64,000 nt of DNA from Riptortus pedestris (GCA_019009955.1 CM032230.1:32088001-32152000), one strand, 5' to 3'. Shown: positions 49,804 to 61,150, counted from the first letter of the stretch. Translations and numbers: made by a program. Notes: generated by a model not told the origin, from the sequence alone.

Positions 49804-52800
49804 CTACAAGAAACAGTATCATAAAACATTAACATCTAATCAATATTTTATTTAGAATCATTATAAAAAGCTATATTAGAAAAATGTGTTTCATCTTAAA
49901 TTCAAATAAATTGATGTAGATGAAATGAAACAAAAAATAAAGAAATAATAAAAAAAAAATTGTGATAAATTCCATGAAACCCACAGCCTCAATGTTTTAC
50001 ACATAAGTTCAGAATGAAAAAGGAAAACCAAGTAACAAATATTATAAAAATCGACATATTTGGTTTAAAGTAAATAAAAATAAATAACAAAATTATAAAG
50101 TTTGTAAAAATGATTAAATCAAAATTCTAGGGACGTATTTTTAATTCATTGAATTAACTTTCACTTTGACATAAACATGAATATAATTTGATCAGGAAGG
50201 ATTGTCTCCAGGTTACCGCTATTTTCAAACCCATTATGGGATTATCAAATATCCTCTTAACAGTCACTAATTTCTCATTTATTTATATTTGTTACTTTTC
50301 TGAGCAACAAACATAAAGAATGAACCCCAAAAGAATAAGAATCCCATGAAAATTGAGATTCATTTCTCCATGACCTGAAACATAACATAAAGCGCGAATG
50401 AAAATTATTACAAACGACATTGTTTGATTTTTATTGGCCGATAGACCTCCATTATTCTACAGTAAATTTTAAATGTTGCCACCCTTGTAAAATGTGGAAC
50501 TTTGTCACCATCCAGTGCTAATAGGATCCCACAATTGCAGACCTGGCCTCTGGCTAAGCATTTATCCAGCCTGCCTTCCCCTACCTGGCGAATCTAACAT
50601 TTATTAGAACAGCCTTTTAGGTTTTATTTTTTTCAAAGAGACCCAACTTTCGTAATCTGCCATGTGTGCAGTACAAGTGGTGTCAGGTTAACCATACAAT
50701 ATATTAGTTCAACATTTCTACTGACTATTCATATTTCTTTGTTAACATATATGTACCAAAAAAAAATGACTTTCTCTGAACAGTTATTTTCCTCAGTGTT
50801 AATAGTTGCATATACTTACCTGGATGTAAAAAAAAGCTAAAAACTACATTACGCCCCCCTTAAAATATAACAACAATTTCCTGGCCTTATACTTTAGAAT
50901 TTCATCACACATTTTAGCAGTCCAACAACAAAATGATCTCTCTCTTTAACTTAAGCTTATTCTAGCCTAATTCCAAATAGGAAAAGGATTTTTAATTGAA
51001 TTTAAAAAAAAAAAAAAAATAAAAAAAAAACATAGTTCCTTTGCTTCAAAATCCAACATGCAGGACGCAGGAAAGTAGCACATAATTCATTTCTCAAATT
51101 ATGTCATTAACTTCTCAAAGGTTAGGTATTGTCTAGAGAGGCCAACCCTAAAAAAGCACCTCCACCAGGAAATTGACCCTCAGTTCAAGCAAGGGTCAAG
51201 ATACATGATAAATGTCACACATATACATAAATTTAAACTTTCATAAGGTATTGAAATGTATTTAATAAATATTTACCTGAGTAGTACCTTTATCAAGATC
51301 TTTCTCGTCTGGGTACGGATGTTTCTGCAAAATAAAATTAAAACCCACTATAGTTTAGTATTAAAATACTTGCTATTTTTAAAAATTAAATGTTAATTAT
51401 GAAATTATAATAAATATTGTAAGAATCGTTCAATAATTATTTGATCACTAAATAGAAATTGATTAAACTATCACAGTCAAAAGTATAGAAAATGGAGGAT
51501 TAGGCGTTACAAACGTAGGCTTATCTATGCCTAGCTAAGGTAGATTTAGGAGGATTCAGGATTATTTTTTTTAGTCCGTCTCAAAATAAATTCCCATGCT
51601 CAAGTAAGAATCAAACCTGTGACTCAGTTAACTAAGTGTATTAAGATCAACTTCAGACTCAGATTGGCCATGTGAGTTAAAGCATTGGTCTTAATCTCAC
51701 ATGGTAAAACCTTAACTGGCGAGTTCAATGCATTAGATAAAATCCTTAGTCCCACCCTGGCTAGAAAAGGGTTGTAACCTGTAGAAAACACATCCCAATT
51801 AGCCTTAGTTGCAAAAAGTGGACATTAATATTAATAAATAAAATCAACTTCCAAACACACAAAGGCAATCTGAGTCCGGAGTAAAAAAATCTGACGTGGA
51901 CACCACATGACTTCCTTGTACTCCTATAGAATTAAATAAACAAAATGTTTCATTACATTTTATTTAGAATTATATCATTTGAAAGTAATATACAATATCT
52001 CCGTTCCAGTGCATCGGATCAAAAATTTCATTGAACATAATTTCTAGATTATTTTATAATAACAAAAAAGGTTCAATACAAATTTATATCTATTATTTAT
52101 GGAGAAAATTGATTTTTTCTTTCATTTTCACCCAACGCTACCCCCCTCTCTCCCTTATTAGTCAATTGTATAATGCTAGCCATTTTTGAGTGATGTGACG
52201 TCATACCTAAACTATCAAAATAAGTTCAAGGAAGATAAAAAGAGATAATTCTGATGAATCTGAATTTCGAAAATTTTTGTTACAATACTTGCTTTACGTG
52301 TGCAATACTTGCACAAGGAGGTAAAAAATGAGGTATAGGAATTAAAATGATCACCTAAATATGTAAGAAGTTATTTCTAAAAACAAAAAACTGTAATTCA
52401 ATGACACAATTACCATAGTGGAAATATCAAGAGCAACCAAACACTGATTTATGTACATGCATCATCACATTAACACATTAATGCAATCCCACTTTGTCTA
52501 CTGTACAGCTATCTTTAATTAATTCATAGATCTTTTAATGACAAACAAAATAAATAATTGCAAATAATTTCTGAAGTAGCAAACTTAAGTCACTAAAGCC
52601 AATAACTACGAAAAATGCTTAAGTGACCAAATACCTTTCCACCAAAATTGGGTGGTCAGATCATGTGCTGTTGAATCAAAGATGTCAAATTTCATTGTAA
52701 CTCCTTATTAAGAGTAACTAAGTGTTATCATACACACTGACAAAATCATTCATAACGGTTGTACCTACTGGCTTCACCTGGTAATTGTTCCAGTGAACAA

Positions 52801-55800
52801 GAAATCCTGTTTCACAAGAATGAACTAGGGAATTTAAATAGTCATAAGGGCATGCAGTGGTTTCCCATTGCCGCATTCACTGAATAATCAAACAATAACG
52901 TCATCACAAAAGGAAGTTCTAATCATGGCAATAAAAGCATAAGGGGCAATTTCACTTGAGATCATTGTTGTTAGAGAGCCATTCCCCTCTTGCTTGTATA
53001 AACTGATTGATGACAGACATTAACCAGGAAGGACATGGAAACTAGTACTCTAATGTAATCTCCAGTCTCACCCCACTTAAATGACGTTAGTGAGAATTAT
53101 GAAGAAGAGGAGAAATACTTGGCCAATGCAAGTGAAATCTCTCAGGTAAGTAATACTCCAAACAAACTAATAACTAAATACAAATTCATAAAATAATATT
53201 TAATGTTTTACGAACAAAGCCATAATCACAAATATTGATAAAAATGAGAATCAACAATACAGTGAATAGTAACACAGACTTCAATGATTAATTTACTAAC
53301 AAAATGGCTAGCTACCTAATGGGTATTATTAAATATAAAGTTGAATAAAAGACTCACTGAATTATCTTCAACATCAGGAAACAGATAGTACATGATTGGC
53401 ATTAGAATTTTCTGATTAATAGGACCTTCAATTGATTTTTTCCGTGAAGCATACTGGCTAAGCAAATTGCTCAATGTTGGAATTCTAGACTCAGTTAGAA
53501 GACTAAATGGCTGCAGCATATCATTTGCTGAAATGAATATATAATTAGATTCATTTTTTGATAATAATAAAATTATATTACCAAAGATAATGAATGCACA
53601 TGTAGACAAATTGCCAGAAATTATATTAAAATGACAATATTAGAATAGTATGTGAGGTAGAGAACCTCAACCTTAACCCGTTAAGGGAGGAACCTTAACT
53701 ATAGACTTTAGGTTCTATAGCAGTTAACATTTATGTAAAAACAAACGTATGATAAATTTTAAAACAACAATAAGTAAATAGAAATTTCACACTTTCATAA
53801 GTGAGAGCATATTTCAATAAAAAAATACTCATTTCCCAAGTATAATTATCTGTCTTTAATGTAATAATACAATACAACATCGCACACTGTATATAATTAA
53901 GAAGAAATAACTTCCAGATTCTAAATACATTTTAAAAGAGCCCTTGTTATAAGGTTAAACTATTATACCAAAATTTCCACACCGCGACCTCTGTTCCAAG
54001 TTAAAAACACCCCAAACATATTCTTAAAACAGTGTACATTAATGTATGTGAAAAAAAATTAATTTTAAAAATCAAGAATGTGTTTATTGAGGAATTATTT
54101 AGAAATTGGCCTCTGTTTCAAAAAAGTGTTAAAAAGAATGAATGACCATGAGCTCAATAACCCATTAAGGGGAAGGCTAACGTATTCAAGTATAAAAGAA
54201 ATTTATTTTCATAATTAAATAAGCTAGAAAAAGTTAAAAGAATGAAGTGTTTATATATAACCAATGGATCGTACCTCAACAAGCACCAAAGCTTCCGAAA
54301 AACATAGAATAAACTCGACGATAACTCTTTCCTTCTTATATCTGTAATAATTTTTTTTTAATTTTTGACTTAAGTACGCATTTGTTTTTAAACAATAACA
54401 ATAATAAACTTTGGGACTTGGAGGAATTTTTGCCAATACTTGATGTTCATGAGGTTATATAACTGGAGTGGAAAACACTTCCAGAGACAAGATCAAGAAT
54501 CAGTTTATAAGTCGACTTAAGGATAAAAAATGTCTAATATTTAGTATGTCATATTGTTTAAGAGAAATAAAATATACCGTCTTTGGAGGCGAATTCACCA
54601 AGAAGATCTTCAGTAGTTTTATTAGTTGAGCAAAATAGTAAAAATTCAGTAAAATAATCAGTCAGAAGACATACAAGGTTTTCTGCTCTCTTAATCGAAA
54701 CAGACCAATCAGGAGCAGACAAAGGGTCAAAATCACTATATGACTCATTATCAACAGCCATTGTTTCCAGAACTTCCTTCCATGTTGTATAAAGTGTTAA
54801 TGAGCTAAAAAAAATAGAATAAGGAAATGAAAAAACAAAAAAACAAAAACAATAAATGTGTTTAAAAGTTTTTCAAAATTTTTGTGATACAAGAAAAAAC
54901 TGCACTTTTTCGAATTTTTCATTCAGGGAATATGCCTTAATGGCTGGCCCCCATATGTTCCTGACAGTAGGGCAGTATGATCACAAATTTCAAAGATGAT
55001 AGTTGGCATTGGAATTTAAATGCATTGAATGCAGAAATACATGATATCAAGATCTTACAAGATTTTCTCTAAATACTCAAAACTAGAAGAATTGACTGAA
55101 GGGAGACCAAAAAAAAATTAAAAATGTATTGACATAAACATAAATAAAATAACTTTTTAAATAAATAATTCGTAGAAATAGATTTGTTCACTTATGATAG
55201 CAACTAAGTACCTTATTGGTTCACAAAGTGCTCCAAATGGAAGAGAACCGAGCTCAGACCAACCTATTTCTCCAGAAAATAATTCTATGTCAGGAGGGTC
55301 CTGGGTCCAAGCATATTCTGACCAATCTTGAAGGGTGTAAGCGAATCTTGCTGCCACTATCACTGGCTCAACAAATTCATTTTGACCTATTTTCGACTTG
55401 AATAAGTTCAATAAACCTAAAAAGAAAAATAATTTCTTTATTACAACAAAAATTTTGAAAGTACATGCTATTGTATCATTTTTTTGATTAATTTATGAGA
55501 ACAATCATTAGATAAACGCATAATTATCTAAAATGATTGCAGATCATTCTTATAAATCATAAGCTTAGTAGATTGGGTAAAATGGAAAAAACCTTTGTGT
55601 ACGGTCCATTTACGTTCGGTCCAAAAAGGCGAATACCAGTAAGTGGGAAATCTGCTTAATTTCCCCAGCCCCTGCATGACAGACTTTTTCTTTAATTTAG
55701 AGTACCAACATTTCAAAATAAGTAAGTCACTTTTTGCAAAGAATGTATGGACTATACACCAAGAGTTTTTAAAATTTTAGACTTGGATGAGTTTAGGTAT

Positions 55801-58800
55801 TTTGTTCTTTAAATTTTAAAATATTTTTTAAAAAAAATAGAGAACATAATGACAAAAATGAAGAATTCAGGAACCTGTGAGATGTCTGTACTGAGAAGGA
55901 ATTTTTTTGAGATGAACCATTTCAAACTCAGCTCTCATATCTGGTCCTTCACATATGCCAACATAAAATTTCTGCCATGGTTCCAGAAAGCGTACAAAGG
56001 CAGGAACTTGACTGAAAAAAGTAATACAATATTAATATATTGACATTTCTTTCATACCTAGAGGTAGAAATAAAATCATTGAAAGTTTAAAAGAACTGAA
56101 TACGGAACTATCTTATGAGTTCATATCATGTAGTCTCCTCTATTTTGTGTAAGGAAGTTACTCCTCTATCTCCTTGAATGAATGCAGGATTTTTTTCTGT
56201 TTGCATATACAACCTGTTATAACCCAATAATCATTCCATTTTTTTTTAACTCAAACCAGAGCAGATTAAGGAGTTCATGACTAAATTATTATTTAGAGAA
56301 CATTATTTATTTCATTTTTTACAGATTGAAATCATACCCAGGACTCTAGGTTTGACTGCATTAATATCAAAGCCTTAACTCAAATGGCTAACATGAGCCC
56401 CAAAACATGAAGTTAGTACTTTTTATTTATTTTTGTTCCCTTAAACAAAGTAATCATAACTGTAATCGTAAAAATTGTTGGTTTTCAGATTACAACAGAA
56501 TAACTCCCTGAACCTATTTTGACTAGATTCAGCCTGATGTCCATATGTACTTAGTAAAACTCAGAAACGGCTACCCTTCGGCTGTTGAAATTTCATATAA
56601 TTGTGATGTTTAGTTTTGCACCTCCTCCTTTTATCGAAATCAACAAAGCAGAAAAGGGACTTAGAGAAGGATAAATATAACAAATTTCAAATTTCTCTGT
56701 ACAACTAGAGATACAAAAACTTTGTATTGGAATATTTTGTTTATCGTCACAAGATCTATAAATTATGATCTATGGCATTTTCTGATCCATTGAAAATATG
56801 ATATCAGCGATATTGTGTAGTACTTTCAAATGAAATGAAACCTCCTGCTATTTTGATTATAATTTAATTGGAGTACATGGAAGTCATGTGGTGCCCATAT
56901 CAGATTTTTTTAAATACGGATTTGGTCTAAAAATAAAAAATTATATAAATCCATTATTATCTAGCATTCTATAATTTTTACAATATTAAAATAAATAAAT
57001 AAATGATTACCAGCCAATGTTGTTAAGGGCTATAGCAAAAGAGCTGAGAAGTACTTTCAATTTGCTTTCAGAACTGAGGTAACCTCTTGCAGGGGTCAAA
57101 ACAACAAAATTTCTGAGACCATACCACCTTACTAAAATGTGGGGGTTGGTTTCATCATCTTCGCTTAGAATAGGAATGAAGTCATTCTGTGTATCCATCA
57201 TATCTACCAAAGCATTAGGCAAGTCATTTTTCTTTTCATCCTTACTTTGGGATGACTCATCATCTAAGCCTTTTACAAAATGCCTTGTAATATTGAATTC
57301 GAAATCTGGAAGGAAAGAAAAATATTTATGTATATAGGTATCTATTTATGTGTGTATGTATATGCAATCATATTTCCTTAAACGATATCTGCTAAAATAA
57401 AGACTTCCAGGCTCATCAATCTTTACTCTCCTTTAGACACCCTCAATGCTTGCTTTAGTATGTCCTTCATAATCCTTGATATAGAATATGACCATTTTAA
57501 TCAGAGACGTATGAAACAATGACATATTCTGTGACTTTTTAGAGTACAGGTAGATTTGGTATCATGTCTAAGACTTAAAAGTAAGATCATCATTGTAAAA
57601 AAATGTTGATACCATTAACATTTTGAAGTCTACATAAAACTCTCTTACTGGTCCTCTTATTGTTATATGGGGCTCAGGTTAACCATGTGAGTTAAAGCAT
57701 TGACCTTAATCTATCATGGTAAACCTAATGTGGCGAGTTCGATTCTCGCCTGGGCAATAGAGATCTATTTCGTAACGGAATTCATTAAGTAAAATCCTTA
57801 TTCCCACCCTGACTAGAAAATGGTGATAACCTGTAGAGAACCCGTTCCACTTAGCCTTAGTTGCAAAAAGTGGACCTCAATAAATAATTTAATTTATTGT
57901 TGTATGAAATATATGACAACATGATTCTGAAATAAATAAATGGATTTCGCCCTTTCATAAATATATTTATTGCGAGTATACTGTAAAAATACACAGACGT
58001 ACACATTTTTCATACAACATCAAGCATTTCATTCAAATGTATAGAATTTAATACCCCCATCACAACCTTAAAGAATTTGAAATGTATGACTTTACGGATG
58101 AGTAAGTTCTAGATAGGACAAGAGCTTTTATTTAGAGAGTCTATCACTCTCTATGCAGGGATAAAATCCATGACTCAAAATCCATTTAGAAATGTACCTT
58201 ATCACATACTGCTAACGTTAAAAAAGATCAATAAAATTATAATACATAATATTTACAAATATATTATGGCATTATATGAATTTTGATTTCCCTTTTAGCA
58301 TAGTTCAAGCTAATTAATAATTAAACTGTGCTGATGAGGATCCATTGCCACTCTCAATTTTCTTTTAAAAGACTAAAATCAATATACAATAACCAAAGGG
58401 AGTTCAACAATACTAACGAACAACACAAAAATGTACAAAGAGTTGTGTCCCATCCTCAATTAAATAGTTTAAACAATAAATGGTAGATACCTAAAGTGCT
58501 AATTACCTAAATTGTGAAATAGAAATAAATATTCATAAAAGAAAACAAATAATACTCACAATATTCTAGTAATTAAATAAGAATAATGCAATGAATAATT
58601 AACCTGCAAAGTTGATATTTTCAGTAACTGCTGTCCATGAGACATTTGTAAGTTTCTCATTAGAATCATAAGCCTTCGTATTATGAAGTTTCCATTGTTG
58701 TAATATTTCCTCAATTCTAGCTATGAATACTTCCCATTCGGATGCTGTGGTAAAGTCAACATGGTATAAATCATAATCATCACTTTCATCATTTCCTTCT

Positions 58801-58808
58801 GCAGCCAT
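49643..58808 (-). CDS. Rab3GAP1: Rab3 GTPase-activating protein catalytic subunit, first eight coding exons (C-terminal half not seen)
   Basis: Rab3GAP1 with Rab3GAP2 acts on Rab3 (GAP) and Rab18 (exchange factor), controlling vesicle release, ER structure and autophagy; this is family knowledge. Minus-strand exons: 58808-58604, 57305-57011, 56011-55875, 55416-55212, 54804-54578, 53527-53358, 51324-51277 and 49803-49643. All have GT-AG ends and consistent phases, giving 482 codons plus two bases. Recognised motifs: DFTTASEWE near the start, LVRWYGLR, LLSS.AIALNN.GWC-type segment, EFEMVHLKKIPSQY, GLLNLFKSKIG, YTLQDW, PPDIELF, LPFGA, DPLSAPDWSV, RKAEN-like KRAENLVCLL, and HIWHEFSQEVRFRW. The start ATG at 58808 gives MAAEGNDESD, matching the acidic N-terminus of the family. 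The catalytic C-terminal domain with its arginine finger should follow residue 483 but is not visible to the left. The gene may continue in unrecognised exons or be interrupted. Confidence 0.95.
49804..51276 (-). other. Rab3GAP1 intron 7
   Basis: AT-rich, with a reversed SINE body fragment at 50186-50250 and A-runs near 51003-51030. No gene was seen. Confidence 0.65.
50186..50250 (-). mobile_element. SINE body fragment, reversed
   Basis: GATTGTCTCCAGGTTACCGC and ACCCATTATGGGATTA align to the reversed SINE body (GGTTATCTACAGGTTACCAC). Short and diverged. Confidence 0.5.
51277..51324 (-). CDS. Rab3GAP1: Rab3GAP1 coding exon 7 (48-base microexon)
   Basis: A 48-base phase 0 to phase 0 exon, acceptor TTTTGCAG and donor CTCAG|GTAAAT, encoding KHPYPDEKDLDKGTTQ. 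It falls in the charged, poorly conserved linker of the family, so similarity cannot confirm it. The splice sites and open frame support it. Because it is a multiple of three, it could be skipped without a frameshift. Confidence 0.75.
51655..51842 (+). mobile_element. tRNA-derived SINE with 9-base target-site duplication
   Basis: Same head (CAGATTGGCCATGTGAG) and body (GTAACCTGTAG, TTAGTTGCAAAAAGTGGAC), tail TAATAAATAAA. It has lost part of the B-box region. ATCAACTTC flanks it at 51646-51654 and 51843-51851. Confidence 0.88.
51875..52160 (-). repeat. Repeat family B, copy 2, reversed and partial
   Basis: AAATCTGACGTGGACACCAC and ATGACTTCCTTGTACTCC are the reverse of the family B end. TCATTTGAAAGTAATAT follows in order. 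It lies 33 bases after a SINE. Confidence 0.65.
53066..53145 (+). other. Possible short exon on the strand opposite Rab3GAP1
   Basis: Between an acceptor-like ATCTCCAG and a strong donor CTCAG|GTAAGT, an open frame reads NDVSENYEEEEKYLANASE. No other exon of such a gene was recognised, so this may be chance. Confidence 0.2.
53358..53527 (-). CDS. Rab3GAP1: Rab3GAP1 coding exon 6
   Basis: Acceptor TTCATTTCAG completes Ala357, then NDMLQPF, LSNLLSQYASRKKS and LMPIMYYLFPDVED. The YLFPD motif matches the LFLFPD segment of the family. Donor TTCA|GTGAGT, phase 0. The linker before it is shorter than in vertebrate members. Confidence 0.9.
53528..54577 (-). other. Rab3GAP1 intron 5
   Basis: AT-rich. 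Two similar motifs of about 35 bases around a TTAAGGG core, at 53652-53692 and 54148-54185, lie in the same orientation about 0.5 kb apart. Nothing else was recognised. Confidence 0.65.
54578..54804 (-). CDS. Rab3GAP1: Rab3GAP1 coding exon 5
   Basis: Acceptor TTTTTTTTAG completes Ser281, then SLTLYTTWKEVLETMAVDNE, SDFDPLSAPDWSV, KRAENLVCLLTDYFTEF and ending FASKD. Donor GACG|GTATAT, phase 1. A downstream internal Met also opens a frame, but similarity continues upstream of it, which supports the full exon. Confidence 0.94.
54805..55211 (-). other. Rab3GAP1 intron 4
   Basis: A 407-base AT-rich intron with no repeat or RNA gene recognised. Confidence 0.75.
55212..55416 (-). CDS. Rab3GAP1: Rab3GAP1 coding exon 4
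   Basis: Acceptor TTCTTTTTAG. Gly213 is completed and followed by LLNLFKSKIG, RFAYTLQDWSEYAW, PPDIELFSG and LPFGALCEPI. Ends ATAAG|GTACTT, phase 2. Confidence 0.95.
55417..55874 (-). other. Rab3GAP1 intron 3
   Basis: Includes a short reversed family A terminus at 55632-55690. Nothing else was seen. Confidence 0.75.
55632..55690 (-). mobile_element. Family A terminus fragment, reversed
   Basis: AAGTGGGAAATCTGCTTAAT followed by CCCCTGCATGACAGACTTTT. Confidence 0.7.
55875..56011 (-). CDS. Rab3GAP1: Rab3GAP1 coding exon 3
   Basis: Acceptor TTTTTTCAG completes Cys167, then QVPAFVRFLEPW and EFEMVHLKKIPSQYRHLT. A 137-base exon ending CACAG|GTTCCT, phase 1. No ATG-initiated minus-strand frame covers it, so it is found only by its similarity and splice phases. 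Confidence 0.93.
56012..57010 (-). other. Rab3GAP1 intron 2
   Basis: About 0.4 kb of it is a family B repeat copy (56500-56915). The remainder is AT-rich with nothing recognised. Confidence 0.8.
56500..56915 (+). repeat. Repeat family B, copy 3, in Rab3GAP1 intron 2
   Basis: CCTATTTTGACTAGATTCAG, TTGAAATTTCATATAATTGT, TTTCAAATGAAATGAAACC and GTACATGGAAGTCATGTGGT in the same order as copy 1. Confidence 0.72.
57011..57305 (-). CDS. Rab3GAP1: Rab3GAP1 coding exon 2
   Basis: Acceptor TTTCCTTCCAG. The split Asp69 is followed by FEFNITRHFV. It then carries ILVRWYGLRNFVVL and LSSESKLKVLLSSFAIAL, strongly conserved in the family. It ends GGCTG|GTAATC in phase 2. Confidence 0.95.
57306..58603 (-). 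other. Rab3GAP1 intron 1
   Basis: Holds a full SINE copy at 57669-57893 with target-site duplication. The rest is AT-rich, with no other recognised element. Confidence 0.8.
57669..57893 (+). mobile_element. tRNA-derived SINE, full length, in Rab3GAP1 intron 1
   Basis: Starts GGGGCTCAGGTTAACC, has the B box GAGTTCGATTCTC, the shared body, and ends in CAATAAATAATTTAA. Flanks TTATTGTTATAT (57657-57668) and TTATTGTTGTAT (57894-57905) form a 12-base duplication with one mismatch. Antisense to Rab3GAP1. Confidence 0.92.
58604..58808 (-). CDS. Rab3GAP1: Rab3GAP1 coding exon 1
   Basis: Residues 1-68 plus one base. The acidic start is followed by VDFTTASEWEVFIARIEEI and WKLHN, matching the family N-terminus. 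It ends TTTGCAG|GTTAAT, phase 1. A pyrimidine-rich acceptor CTTTTCTTTCCAG ends at 58838. So the 5' UTR is probably spliced, with a short upstream ATG frame in it. Confidence 0.95.
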
Positions 58809-58837
58809 TAAATCTAAATTAGTTAATTATAAAACAT
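58809..58837 (-). promoter_or_regulatory. Rab3GAP1: Rab3GAP1 5' untranslated segment after a likely splice acceptor
   Basis: On the minus strand, CTTTTCTTTCCAG ends at 58838, giving a 29-base leader before the start ATG. The leader opens with a four-codon upstream ATG frame (ATGTTTTATAAT then TAA). The non-coding first exon and promoter were not located. Confidence 0.45.
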
Positions 58838-59429
58838 CTGGAAAGAAAAGATCCACTGATCAATAAAACTATCATTAGAACAAGCTATTAGAAAGCTACA
58901 TAGTTATGAGAAAACAATTACAAATCAAAATTATCTCAGCACACATAAAGTAAGATCTTCCCAAAAATTTAAATTTTATTTACAAACGAAAGGTTATCAG
59001 GGTAAACAGCTGATTTGTAACCTTCCTAACAGAAAGATGTATTTTCCAAAGAGGTTTAATAACAAACACCATATTACACAAACTAGAACACTTAGAAGTA
59101 ATTAAAAGTCATTACTGCCTATAATTCAGTCTAGTAAAACAGTTCTAAAAAAGAACGAAAAAACTGTATGGGTAATTTCACGAAAAGGTCCTATGGTGGA
59201 CCTGTGTAGAATTCACACTGACTGAGAGTTATACATGTCTAAAACATTTTTTTATGTAGCTTCCAGCTATTTTTAATGTGAAATATCAGTTTCGACAAAG
59301 AAAAATGCATTTTTTATTCAAAAAAACCATCATTTTTATTAGTTAAATTCATTTTTAATGTTCCCGGAAGTAATACTTTCAACTTCTAGAACATTTTGCA
59401 CGATGCCCAAATTAATTATCATCTTATAA

Positions 59430-59616
59430 TTTAATGGCGTAAACTTTTTGCTAATATTTTTAATTGGGAAGGGTTATCCACAGGTTACCACACGTTTCTA
59501 GCCAGGATGTGACTAAGGATAATATTTAATGAGTTCGTCACTACATAAATTCCTATTGCCCAGACGGGAACTGAACTCGTAGACAGTTATGGAAACGCCC
59601 TAACTAGCTTTCGACG
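59430..59616 (-). mobile_element. SINE copy, reversed
   Basis: GGGTTATCCACAGGTTACCA, TTTCTAGCCAGGATGTGAC, GAACTGAACTCG and ACGCCCTAACTAGC follow the reversed SINE order. Both termini are diverged. Confidence 0.83.
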
Positions 59617-59674
59617 GAAAGTCACGAATACAACCGACATCAGCCGATCTCGTCTAGTCCGTTATCCGCACACA

Positions 59675-59955
59675 CTTAATAAAAATGCAAATATCTCGGT
59701 TAATATTCAAGATAAAGAATAAATGTACATAACAATATTTATAATAAATTTAATTTGCAATAGGATTGGTTCTATACAAGTTTTGATCGTACAGTAACGG
59801 ATATACATATTTCGAATTTCCGAAATTCCCTCCCACTAAACTCCCACCCCTCCCACACATTTACATAAAACGATTAAATTCCGAGTTTGGCAGCGATTAA
59901 ACAAAAATTGCGACCGCTAAAGTGTTAACAGACACACACGCACATATATATATAC
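59675..59955 (+). mobile_element. Family A partial copy ending at a microsatellite
   Basis: ATGCAAATATCTCGGTTAAT, TGCAATAGGATTGGTTCTAT, AAAATTGCGACCGCTAAAGT and GTTAACAGACACACACGC, then (TA)n, where family C begins instead of the expected family A end. Confidence 0.75.
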
Positions 59956-60290
59956 TAGCTAAGGTACCCGGCTTCGCCCGGGAATTCATTTGAGCTTGAA
60001 TGAAGATGGTATTTTTTTGGCAAGTCTTTACTTTCCACAATATTTTGACATTTCCCCGTCACAGTCTTTAGGGTTCTTACCCGTCGTTGCTGTGGATTTG
60101 TTCATAATAAAATTATTTGTTATTTAAGACTTCTCTCTCCTCAATATTTTTTATATTTCCCGTCCCCTGTGTATGTCGTTTTTTTTTTTTTTATAACGTA
60201 TTGAACAGTATAATTCATAATCATAGAAAGTATTCTATCTTCCAAAGCATGTATGAATAAAAGTTCCTTTCCCTTGATGCGGTACAAAGC
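59950..60290 (+). mobile_element. Repeat family C head, copy 1
   Basis: Directly after (TA)n: ACTAGCTAAGGTACCCGG, CTTCGCCCGGGAATTCATTT, a poly-T-flanked GGCAAG block, and TTTCCCGTCCCCTGTG. CCCGG-CTTCGC-CCGGG can pair as a short hairpin. Confidence 0.75.
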
Positions 60291-60892
60291 TTAATGGTGA
60301 CAGATGTTTTAGGTAAGTCATAATCGCTATTAAAAATACTCTTTTGTAAGTCTCGATTGTAAACTGTAAATTTATATTGGTATTTAGTAAAGTATATCAT
60401 ACATTAACGGAGTAGAATTAATAAATACCAGAAATAACTGGGTGCACATCCCCAGCGTTCATCCTTTTAAATATTTATTTATGATTATTAAACAAATTCA
60501 CACTCCTGAGAATAACACTACAATCCTAAAAGTGTAAGCATTAATTATCATGTAAACATAGACCAAAATGAGGTAGGCAGGGAAGCGGCAGAACTGATAG
60601 GACAAAGGAAGTAGCTCGACACATCCCTAGCCTCAGTGCTGCCAACTGCTTTAGGATATCAATTCTGTAATACATTAAATTAAAATCAGATTACATTATG
60701 TTCACAATACGAAAACTGTTTGATCAAATATTTTTCACGTTCTAATTAAATAATGTATTAAATACACTTAGAGAAAACCGGCGATTCTCATGAATTAATG
60801 TTTGGGATAAGAGAAGGGGGGGGCAGTATACTTTATTTGGTGCAAACTGTTACTGACGTTAAAAAATAACATAGTTTTGAATTATCTATCTA

Positions 60893-60900
<8 letters not shown>

Positions 60901-60949
<49 letters not shown>

Positions 60950-61150
60950 TAGCTCAGATACCCGGCTTCGCTCGGGAATTCATTTGAGGCTGAATGGTGA
61001 TGGTATATTTTTGGCAAGGCTTTACTTTGCACAATATTTTGACATTTACCCATTCCAGTGTTTAGGGTTAATACCCGTTGTTGGCATTTGTTAATAATAA
61101 AATTATTTTATTATGTAAGACTTTACTGTCCTGCATATTGTCATATTTCC
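60901..61150 (+). mobile_element. (TA)24 tract and repeat family C head, copy 2
   Basis: A 48-base TA run (60901-60948) leads straight into ACTAGCTCAGATACCCGG and CTTCGCTCGGGAATTCATTT, then GAGGCTGAATGGTGATGG and CATATTTCCCGTCTCC. Confidence 0.8.

Larger units (their letters stand above)
51325..53357 (-). other. Rab3GAP1 intron 6
   Basis: Contains a SINE (51655-51842), a reversed family B copy (51875-52160) and a possible small plus-strand exon (53066-53145). The segment 52600-53065 has GC-richer mixed sequence that I could not assign. Confidence 0.65.
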
